A DNA stretch of 64,000 nucleotides from Paenibacillus paeoniae. Lineage in GTDB: Bacteria; Bacillota; Bacilli; Paenibacillales; Paenibacillaceae. A program made the translations under genes and the position numbers. The notes beneath the pieces were generated by a model. It was not told the origin of the DNA and ran no database searches. It worked only from the letters and a program-made list of their open reading frames with translations. The stretch lies in NCBI RefSeq assembly GCF_003388735.1, contig NZ_QUBQ01000002.1, positions 744,001 to 808,000 of the forward strand, in the 5' to 3' direction. Positions 40,103 through 52,100 of the stretch are shown piece after piece; position 1 is the stretch's first letter; the number at the start of each line of letters is the position of its first letter.

Positions 40103-43100
40103 TTACGAATTCGCTCTCGCAATAATCGTAGCGATCATTTTGCCCAGCTTGTAATAATTATTAAATTCGGAGAGATAGTTCCCTACAACCTTATCCAGCA
40201 TTTTCTGAATGATCATAATTCCGATAATATCGCGATAGACATCCCACACACTATCCATCGTATCACCGATATTAAAGCCGGACAATATCATTAGCTTGAT
40301 CGCAGGTTCAAACATGATGGCCTCGGTCCTTCTCAATTGCCCCGTCACTTGATCGATCTTAATGCCAGCGTTGCGGAGAGCGGAAATCGTAATCATAATG
40401 GCGATTTCGTTATTGCTGAGCAGCCTGCGCTCCACTGAGCTTAGCTCATCGTAAAGCGCCTGCCTCTCGCGTACAGAAATTTCTTTGATAATTAGATAAG
40501 TTTCCTTCAAATTATTTCCGTTAGCCATCTGCAGCGCTTGAACCAGCTCGACAAGCGAGATGAGTCCCGAATCCAGCATGCCCTTTGCCACATCCTTGAG
40601 CGTCCATCCGCCAATCTCTTGCAACTCGCCAAGAACCCAATGCGGACGATCTCTCGCTGCGATCAGTGCACCTGCCACATCAGCAACCTCCGTAAATCCT
40701 CCATTGTACAGAGATAGGGCAATCGAGTAATAACTCATCGTTGTACTTTTGGAAAGCGTGATCGCAAGATCGTCTGCAGAATAGCCGCTTTCTCTCAATA
40801 CGGTAATGACACGGCCCGATGAGAAGTTAAAGTATTTCAAATACTCCATCAGCGTGTAACCGTTATGAATGAGCCAACGCACCTGCTCCTCTTCTGACCG
40901 GTTCTTCAAATAATACAGAGCTTCCATTCCGTTTAAACCAAGCTTCTTAAGAACGGCAGCGACATCATCACCGTTCAGGTCCCAGTAGCTGAGCGCCCCC
41001 ATAATTGCAGCCTTGTCATAGCCTTGGTCGCGCATGGTCAGCGCTGTATCCGCCATCGACGCATTCGGCAATGCGATTCTTACTACCTCAATAACCTGAA
41101 TCGCATGTGGACGACTTCTCGACCTCATGTACTGCACGATGGCAGACGGGGTATTCGCTCCCAGACGAACCAGTTGCGCTGCCTGCTCGGACGCGCTCCC
41201 TGCATTTTGCAGATAAGAATTGTAGTATAAATATCTTGCAGTCAAAATGCTTCCATGATCAAAACCGAGATTAAGCAAGGTATCTACCAGATAATTGGTA
41301 TCTGGGGCCGTCTCCAACAATCCTCGCCTATCAAGCTCTGCGGCAATAGAAGCTGCATTCGCTCCGTTATCCTTCATCTGTTTCAGATAAGCAAACAACG
41401 GATCGGTTCCGAATACTTCGGTAACCGCGGCGCGAATCTGCTCATCCGGCAATGCGCCTGACATCACATTCGTTATCTCCAGTGCATCCATTTGGAACAG
41501 CACTCTCAAAGCAAGTACGATATCCGTCGCTTTGAATGTTCCCTTCATGTATCCCACCACGCCAGTCCCTGACGAGACATAGCCCGGCGGAATCAATCGA
41601 ATCAGGTTGCCGATATTTTGACTGCTGTAATAGACGGCAATAATAGCCCAACCTACATCAAGTGCAGCATAATAAGGCATGACCAGCGTTGTTGCTTCAT
41701 CAGCGCTGAGCTGATGATGATCCTTCAAATACTGCAGGATATCCTTGAGCGGGAAGCCCTGCTGATGCAAGACGGAGACAGCCCCTTCCGCAGTCTTGAC
41801 GCCATACAGCCGCAGTGCTTCCTCCAGAATATAGGATGAGGTATCGACCGAACCATATACCTGCTCGACAGTGGACTGAATGGCTGCTTCAGCATATTTG
41901 CCAAGCCCCGCCAAAATCTCCTTCGCCTCTGCTGATTTCTTGCCGTAGCTCGTTTTTAACAGCTGGACAATGGCATCCAGGCGATAGCCTCCTGCACTGA
42001 ATACTCTTGCTGCATCCTCCGCTGAAAGCAGAAGTCCTGCCGATTTGAAAGCCGTCATCATGCTGTCATCGACAGTCCCTCCGTAGACTGCGTTCATGGC
42101 ACTGAGTAGGATGCTTGTATCCTTAACACCACTTGCCATAATCAATTGAACTGCTTCTGCTGCGGATTGGCTGTAATGGCTCTTCAGCGTTGCCGCAATT
42201 TCAAGCATAGTAAAGCCTTTATTCCACAAATAAGGTACGGCAGCCGCGGCAGTTGCAACACCGCCTTCCTCCAGCGCCTGGATCACAGCTTTCATCCCCG
42301 ATAGCTGATCTCCGCCCTCTCCGTAAATATGCTGGACGGCCAACGTAATGATGCTCTCGCTTTCGAGCTGCTGGCTTTTCAGCGCTTCAATCGTGGCAGC
42401 AGCAGTGCTGCCGTAATAATTTTTGGCGACGCCAATGACATCCTCCAGTCCATAACCCATGGAGCGGAGCAACGGTGCTGCGTCGATGAACTGGGTCATG
42501 CCGCTTTGCTGAAGCAGTTCCTCCAAGCTTTGTGTGATCGGCTTGCCGTACACACGGCCGACCGCTTCCACAATATCCGTGCTTTTGTAACGGCCGGATT
42601 GCATTAAGGCATAAGTGGCTTCACCAGGGGACTCCTTATAGTAGTCTTTGGCTGCCAGCACGATATCGCCTAACGCAAACTGTCTTTTTTCCAATTCGGA
42701 GATCACATCGGCAAATGTCGTAATCCCCATTGCAGTCAGCGCATCCAGCATAGTCTGCGCAAGTGTCTGTCCATAGATAGAGGCGACGCCTGCTTCGACA
42801 TCCGACTGGCCGAAATAGCCCGTTGCCATTAACTCTGTTGTAGCCTCCCCAGCGGTCAGGCCATAATGCTCTTTGCCTACGCGAATGATATCCCGTAAGC
42901 CAAAACTCATTTTTTGCAAATACAGTACCGCATCGCCGAGCGTATCCAGATGATTGGCCTTCAACGAATCCACGATGCTGTCTCTTTGTGTGCTTCCATA
43001 GATTTCTGCAATCAGAGTAACAATATCGGACTGACGGTACAGATTGGATGCAAGCAGATTCTGCATTGCTTCCCCTGCCGATAGACCGTATCCGTTCTTC

Positions 43101-46100
43101 GCTACCTTAATACTTGTTGCCAGCATGAATTGCGACTGGTAGACGAACACAATGGCATCGGCGTAAGATGTCTTGCCCTGCTCGGTCAGCATGCCGTGAA
43201 TGACAGGCTCCACAGATAATCCGTATGCCGCGGCAACAGCGGTCACCAACGCATTGTTGCTGCTTGTCATACGCTTTTGGGCAAATAGCGCCGCAGTCTG
43301 GCCCGCTGTCAGGCCGAAACGCTCCTTGGCCAGATTCGCGACATCCTGCAGGGCATAGCCTTCACTGCGCAAGAAATCGATCGCGGCATCCACCGTTGTA
43401 ATGCCGGCCTTATCAAGTGCCTCCGCAATTGTCGTCTCCAGCTTCTGGCCGTAGAGATTAGCCAGCCCTGTCAGAATAAGCTTCTGATCGTACGGATAAG
43501 CGGCCAGCAGCAATTGCGCCGATTCCCCTGCGGATAGACCGTAATGGTTCTTCAAAGCACCGGCAACATCTGCCAGCTTATAACCTGCATTTTTCAAGAA
43601 AATAATTCCGGCTTGCGGCGATTCGCTGGACGAACTGTCCAGCAGTTGCGAAATGCTGATTTGCTGTTGACCGTACATTTGCTGCAGCAATCTGACGGTT
43701 TCCTTCAAATTGCCCGCTGAGGAACGGGAGATCAGCGCCCCCATAACCTCTTCCTGCCCGAATCCGCCCTGCATCAATGCGCGGCCCACTTTATCCGCTT
43801 GCCAGTAGGAAGGATATCTGGCGCCAAGCGTGTTGATGACCGAGGCCGCTGTTGCGCCCTGAGCACGAAGCGATTGAATCCAGAGCGGGATCGGATCGCC
43901 TCCGTACGCCCAAGCTACGGCCTGGCTAATATCTTCCTTGTCTTCATTCGTTAGTTGGACGAGCAGCGATACAGCTGCCGCTTGATCCAATTCATAGCTT
44001 TCACGCAGTACCAGCGCTCTGTCCTTCAACGGATACGGAGCCAGGCGTACGATAACTTCCTCCATATCAACCCGGATGCTTTGCAGATAGGCCGTCACAT
44101 CACTTGCCGCAATACTATGTTTGCTGAAGGCCTCAATCCAATCCGTCCACCCTTTTTGATCGAATACTGCGGCTACCTGCTCGAACGGGTATCCTCCGTT
44201 TTTGAGCGCTGCCGTCAGATAAGGCAGTCCCTTAGCTCTAACGCCGCCTGTAGGGTAGAAGTTAATCGTCCCCTCAATAATTTCATCCAGCGTAAACAGC
44301 TTGGACATGCTCATTGCTACCGTAATGGCTTCAATAGTCGTTCCCGGGAATACATATTGCGTATCCCTGACAATGTCAGAAACCGCGCACGGACAATTAA
44401 ATACGGGTTTAAAGGCATCCGTACGCTCTAACTCCACCCATTGCTCCATGGTCATGCCGATTTGTGCTTGCAAAGCTTTGGCAATCGCAAATTTATCAAA
44501 CATATGGACGCTATTCATCGCCGTGGCAAGAGTAGTGGCGTTCAACGTTACCCCTGCATCCTGGGCAAAAACTATCCGCAATGCCTCCAGAACCTCGTTC
44601 GCTTCATAACGGTTCATTGTATCTTTGTTGAAGATGAGAACAGCATCTATCATCGTGAATGGCATCTCGTCTTTGATCAGAGCGTCTCGCAGCGCCGACA
44701 TCGCCTGTGCGTTGGTCAATCCCGCCAGCTTAAGCTGCCTGAACACTTCAATGCGCCTACCTAACTGCGCCGTGTCGTTCATAAAATAAAGCGCAAGCCC
44801 GTCAGGCTCATATCCGCCCCTCAACAAATATTGAAGCATGCCGTTTCTTTGACTCTGTGTCGCTTTTTCATTTAATACTCCTGCAGCCGTTGCAATGTCT
44901 GCTTCGTATACTTCACGCAGCAGCATCGCCTGCTTCACCAGATCATAGCCATTCGTCCCAAATTGCTGCATCACTTCGGATAAGGCTGTTCCGGTGCTGC
45001 CCCATAGCTCTTTCACAACTTTGGCTATGTCATGAAGATCATATTTTTCATGGTTCATAGCGCTAATGATTACCCCCGGCTTGTCGCCGGACGCGATCAC
45101 GGCAGCACCTGTCTCTATCGGGCCAAAGCCCGCCTTGAGCAACGCTGTTGCTGCATCCTTCTGAGAATACGCGCCTCGTGCAATCGCATAAACCTCAGCG
45201 GCAGAGAAGTCGGCATCAAGGAAAAGCTTTGTAAACGCGGTTGCGTTGTCGAAGCTATAATGCTGCTTGACCGCTGCCCCTGAATCACTGGCTGTAAAGC
45301 CCGCTTGAGAGAGCCAATAGAGGCTTTCAGTCGCATCTGCGTGGTACAGCTCTTTGATAACCGCCACGATCTCGGCCGCGGATTGCTTGCCTTCCGCCAG
45401 CGCCTCGACAACGCCCTCATTCGTCAGTTTGTAGAGAGGCTGTATGATCAAAGCAATATCCTTCGTGCTCACCTGAATCGCCTTCAGCCATTCCACCGTT
45501 TTCTCCGAAGGCTCGCGATAGACGGAGCTCAGTACGCTAGCGGTATCCTGGGCTGAGATACCAACACGTTGGAACACGTGTGTCAACTGATTGCTGCCTA
45601 CGCCGAACTTGCGCAGTGCTGGTCCGATCTCTTCTGCAGTAAAGCCGGCTGAAATCAGCGCCCCGACTCCTTCACTCATAAAAGCAAAATAACGGAAACC
45701 TACAGCGTTAAGCGCATCATATAGCGTCAAAGCATCCATATCCATCGCATGAAGAAGTCTTGCATATTCCGACCAATTGTCCACGCGATATTCGTAGTAG
45801 ACCGCACTATAGAGATTTGCCGTCTTAAAGCCGCCGGCTGTCAGTAGTCGTGCCGTCTCCAGCGCAGACTTGCCGTATTGGTTATGAAGCACCTCTGCCA
45901 CATATCTGGCATTACTGGTAGTTGCATAGCCCATCACAAATCCGGTTGCGGTAGCTGTGTTCGCTACAGGCGTCTCTTCAAAGACAGCCAAAAACTGTTC
46001 ATTGCGCGCCTTAATACGATTAATGCCGCTAAATGCCACACCCACAGCCGACTTGGAATCAATCGTCTGCCCATTGGCATTCCACGTCAAGATGATTTGA

Positions 46101-49100
46101 GTTGGATCGGCTCCCAGCGCAGAGTGTACGCCCGTCTGCCATTTTCCGTTGATCTTGACACCGAATCCAGAAGAAAGGGGCACTTCTGTCAGCGATTTGT
46201 CAAAGGTCAGGATGACCTGTGCCCCGCTCTCGCTAGTTACTGCAGAGAGCAGCATTGGAGGCGTACTGACATGATTTGCTTTCAGGTCAGCCCCGAAATC
46301 ATGCCCGGGCTTGTCCAGCTTCAAGGTATGCTCCCTGTTGTAGCCAAGACCCGCTTCAATACGGTACGTCAAGCCGTTATCGGAGGCTGTCACCGACTTT
46401 ATCGTGACCGGATTGCCTCCCTGCATCAGTGTAAATTTCAAATCCTGTACCGGAGCGGACAAGGAAATCGTCAACCCGTTTTCGTTCACAGTGGCAATCG
46501 CCGCATCCACTTGAATAGGTACGTATACGTCGAGTGTATGTCCAAACGCATACTTCTTATTGTCTAGCTGCAGCGTATAGGTGCTTCCCTCTGCCAAGAC
46601 GACTGCAATCTTGTAAGTTCCAGCAGACTCTCCTGGAATAATCTCACTTACTGCAACGATTTCGCCATCTTCTCGCTTCAGCTGTACCATATCGGCTTGC
46701 AAAGAGATGGACGACGATAGCGATAAAGTAATACCTTCCCTGTCTGCGCTTATCACCTGACTGCGGACGGCAAGCGGCACAACCACTTCCAGCGGCCCTT
46801 CTACAGGGTAAGATGGATGATTCACAATCATCGTATAGAGGGTGCCGGGTGCAAGGGGAACAGAAACGGTATACCCTTTGCCAGCATTGGCATGATTAGC
46901 GTCACTATCGAAGAAAGTAGACGGATTAAGCGCAACTGTGTTGCCCGCCTCGTCCTTCAGTTCTACCTGCGCTGGACTCAATTTCGGAATAGCTATGCTC
47001 AGCTTCAGCGTGAATCCGTTTGGTCTGATGTCGGCAGCCGACAGACGTCGCACATGGAGCTGCAAAGGCACTCCAAAATCATAGCCCTGTGCCTTAATAG
47101 CGAGCTTGTAGCTATCCCCGCCAGTTAGGTCGGCGGCGGCGGAATACTTCAGGCCTCCATCTGCCGTGGTCACACTACCGATTGCGATTTCCACCCCATC
47201 CTGGTTAACCAGTGAGAGATTGGTTGCTGTCAAACCGACAACAGCAGTCGGCAGCTGCAGCGTAAAGCCTTTGCTTGTAAGTGCTGTTAAAACAGCCGTA
47301 AGCTGAACTGGAACAACTACCTGCTTACTCATACCGAAATCAAACCCGTTGCGTGAGACCGACAACGTATACGCTTGTCCTTCTGCCAGTAGAGCTTGCA
47401 CTTGATAAGACAGCCCTCCATCCAGGCTGATCGCTGATTGAAGCGCAACGGGCTCTCCCTTATGGTTCTTCAACAGGAAGCTTGTCTCGTTTAACCCTGT
47501 CACTGCCTTGCTCATGTTCACCGTAAAACCTGTTTTGCGAATCTCTGCAATGATCTGCTCTACCGTGACTGCTACATCCGCAGTCAGCGATGGTCCAAAG
47601 GTATAACCAGGAGCAGTCAGCGCAAGCGTATAAGATTCACCTTCATTCAGCGCAGCTGATAATGTATATGCCGCTCCGCCATTAAGTTCAATAGCAGTGA
47701 CGGTTATATTCTTGCCACTAGCATCACGAAGCGTAAAGTTGGCCGTGGACAAGCCGCTGACCGCTGGAGCAAACTGCACAGTCAGACGCTCGGCATTAAC
47801 ATCACCTATAACAGCAGCAATCTCGCTCGGGAAGAACACGGATAGCTTTTCGCCCAAATCATAACCGGTCTTCTCTATCGCTACTGTATAGGTCTGGCCG
47901 CCCGCAAAAGAAGACGTTAGGCGGTACGTTGCTCCGCCATCTGTCGTCACGGCTGATACCGCCGACAGCAAGCGACCAGCGCTGTCCTCTACTTTGAAGT
48001 TACCGGCGTTCAGGCCCGGCACTGGCGGAGATAATCCGATATCCGTATACGTGCCGCCAGCGCGTATGACTGCCGTATTCACAATGACCGGAATGTCCAT
48101 CTTAACCGGCTCACCGAAATCATAGCCGCTCTTAAGCGGCAACACGGTATAAGTCTCGCCTCCCCAGAAGCTGGATTCGATTTTGTAACTATAACCGCCA
48201 TCGGTTGTCGTTACTTGATGAATAGGGATATCCGTGTGGTTCCCGCTGCGCCTGATTTTGAAATCGCTGACCCGCATACCGGGCACCGGCTCTGTGAATC
48301 GCAGCGTAAATGCATGATTATTGCCGCTCTCCGTACCCTCGAACGATGCGATAACGGGTTTGATATAAATCGGGATCGGCTGTCCAAAATCATAACCCCA
48401 TTTGTTGACATTCAATGTATAGCGTACTCCCGCGGCTAACGTAGCAGAGACATGATAGGTTAATCCGCCATCTCCAGAAGCGTAATACAGCTTTGTTTGC
48501 CGGCCTTGATCATCGACCATGCTTAAGCTGTCCATCGATATCGGAGATGCAAAATGCAGCATAAAGCCCTTTACGGAAAGCTCACTGATCGAAGCTTGTC
48601 CGGTGTTTAATGTAATTGTCGCTGGAGTGCCGAATCGGTAGCGGTCTTTGCTCAATGTGACCGTGTATGTTTTGCCGCCGGCAAGCGGAACCATGACATC
48701 ATATATTCTGCCGGCATCTGCTGTAGCAAGACTCTGTACCGGAATTCGGGTTCCCTCATTGTCTTGTACGATAATGTCCGATGCTGCCAAATTGGGAATA
48801 GCCGGTGTAAGCGCCATGCGGAAGCCTGTTTGCTTAGCGGCGAATACATAAGCATCGGCACGCAGCTCCAGACCAATCTTGAGAGGCTCACCGAAATCGA
48901 AACCCGGATAGACCGTTTCGAGCATATACGTATCGGACAAATTGAAGCTCCCTGACAGATGATAGAGACCTGCTCCCGCCTTAACAACGGTAAACGGCAC
49001 CTTTCTGCCCTGGCTGTCATACAAAGTGAACTGCTCCTCGGTCAGATCCGGCGGACCTTGCGTCACGTGAATCATGATCAAGCCGGGTCTTGTGTCCTCC

Positions 49101-52100
49101 AAACTGACTTGAACCGAGACTGGAATATCGAATGTAACCGGAGCGGCCAGCCTGAAGTCATCCCGAACCAAATCAAGCGTATATCCCGGACCAGGCACAG
49201 CGCTGAATCCAAAGCTAAACGTATAGCTAAGTCCCTGATCCGTTGTCTTCATTTCATAGTGAGCATTCGGGATGATACTGCCATCCGGACTACGGAGTAC
49301 GATCTGATCGTACTTTAATCCCGCTACCCTCTCACTGAACTGAACCTTCATCCCTCTCCATGTCACTTGGCTTGGAGTCGCCGTAATGGTTTTCATAACG
49401 GAGAACGATACGGGATGATTCAATTGATACGAGACATCCGGCTTGTACTGCACGGTGTAATACTTGCCTGATGCAAGCGTGCCCGCAAGCGTATAGCTGG
49501 CACCGGCATCATCCGTTGCCGCTGACGACAGCGCAATGTTTTCACCGGATGCGCTTCGAACTATAAAGTGATTTCTAGTCAATCCCGGAATCGGTCCCGC
49601 AAGCTTAACCTTCAAGCCGGAAGCAGACGCTTCCATCACGATCAGTGACGGCGGCAATACAAACGATACCGGACTCATGACGAAGTCATCCAAACTTAAT
49701 GTAAAGGTATACGCGGCTCCCGGCTCTAGCCGACTAGGGAAGTAGAGGCGATAGCTGGCCCCGCCGTCGGTAGACTCGAATAAATTAGGATAATATACAT
49801 GGCCATCCAGATCCTTTAACGACAAGCCCAAGTAATTTTCGATTTCAGGCAAGGCTGGTGAGAACCTTAGTGTCATATGACCGTCAAGCTCGACATTCGC
49901 GATGCTACCCTTCACAAACCGACCGACATGAAAGGTAACGGCCTCGCCGAAAATCACGTAATCCATCTGGAGCTTCAGGGTATAATCCTGTTGGCTCTTC
50001 AGGTTCACTTTGACATGATAGCTTTCGCCGCTGTCTTCGGTAGTCATCGTGATACCCGTTAAACGGTTGTTGTTGGCATCGCGAATACTCAGATTAGCGG
50101 GAAGCAAGCCTGGAACAGCATTCTCAAACATCAGGTCAAAGCCCGTATTAGATACATTCGAAACCAGAGTTTCCCCCGCAACAATGGCTGCCTCTGCCAC
50201 GAAATCGACTCCCGCCTCCGGCAGATGTCCGCTCAGCTTCAGATTGTATCGTCCCCCGGAAAGAATTGCCTCCAGCCGGTACGAGCCTCCTTGATCTGTA
50301 GTTACGGCGGATTGAATATGCACCGGATCACCCGTGCCGCTATCCACCAGGATAAATCGATCTGTGCTAAGTCCGTTAACCGGATTGCTCAGCTTCGCGG
50401 TTACCCCCTTATTCGTGACTGCTTCGACGGATAATGTGGCAATCACCGGAACCGAAAAGGAAAACACGTTCACATCGATATCGGCATCTACGGTCAATTG
50501 ATAGCCGCCCGGCTTCAGGCTTGCTGCAATCTGGTAGCTGCCTCCCCCGTCATCCGTTACCACTGAGTGGATCGAGACCGGAGTGCCGTCATCACGGATA
50601 AGCTTAAATCCATGTTCGGTATTAATAGCTGCAGGCGGATTAAGCCCTAGCGTAAATCCGGAAGATGTAGCGTTAATGATTTCATTGCGGGCATAAATCT
50701 GAATGGTCCGCGGCTCGCCGAAATCATAGCCGGAGGCGTGAGCCGATACCCTATAGCTGTGCCCTGGCTTGCCGTCGAAACCCACCACATAGATGCGCTG
50801 TCGGCTGTCCCATTGGACATCTACGACCGCAACCTCTTGGCCTGCTCTATCTTTAACTGTAAAGTTTTCTTTATCCATATCCGGGACAGCAGGGTTAAAC
50901 CCAGCCATAAATTGTGTAATCTTGCCGCCGCCCCAGCGGTTGATTGTCGCGTTCACCAGCCTTGCGGGAGCGCCAAAGTCATAGCCGTCTGCCGTAATAG
51001 CCAGCACATAAGGGCCGCCCGAATTCAACGCAGACGATATTAAGCTGTAGCTTTTGCCGTCATCGCTGGCTGTTACAGCATCCAGTAAAGCCGGATTGCC
51101 GTCCGTCCTCTTTAATTGGAATGCGCTGGCCTCAAGGCCGCGTACCGGATGTGCAAAATGAACGGTCAATCCGGTAATCCCGCCAAACGGTCCGTTAAAG
51201 GTTGTATACTTGTCGACGAAGATTGCTGACGGGACATCAATCGTACCTTCCGCATAACGGTCGTCTTCCGTCTCCAGGCGGTATTGGTAGATGCCTGCGA
51301 CAGATAAATCGGCTTCCAAAACAGCAACGCGGCCCCTCTCGTCCAGGGTAACGTCCTCTACCTCAACATCATTGCCGGATGGATCCGTTAAGGTGATATC
51401 TTCCTTAGATAGACTGTTTACTGTATGCTCGAATCGAAGCTGGAGCTCTTGACGGGCAATCCAGTCCGTCTCTGTGTGTATAAGAATAGGCTCTACCTTC
51501 AACGATACAGGCTCGGCGAACACATACCCTTCCTTGCTCAAGGACAGGATGTACGTATCATTCTTATCCAGTCCGGCCCAAACCTCATATTCTCTGCCTG
51601 CAACAACAGCGCTAAGCATGTCGATGCCCACCATATCGTTGTTGCTGTTTCTCAAATCCAGATGCAAGGGGTCCAAATCCGCAACCGACGGATCAATCAA
51701 CAGGATGAATCCGTTCCGTGTCACGTAGCTGACTGTCGGGACGATAACCTCAATCGACTCGCCAGGTATAACGATTTGCTGTGCCGCTCCAAAGCTGTAT
51801 CCCTCTTTGACAATCGCAAACGTATAGACTTTGCCTGCTGCAAGCAGCGTCGTAATGCTATAGGAGACGCCATCGTCATCGGTGATAGCCTCGCTAATCC
51901 CAACTTTAGAGTTGCTTTGGTCTGTCAGATTGAAATTCCCCTTGCTTAATCCCGTTACCGGCTCGCTAAATGTGACGGTGAAGCTTGTTTCGCTTATGTC
52001 GCTAACAACTGACGTAACCTGAATAATCTCCGGTGTCGTTACCTCCACATAGACCGTAAGCGGGCTCCCGAAGCTGTAGCCTGTCTTAGTAATCGTCAGG

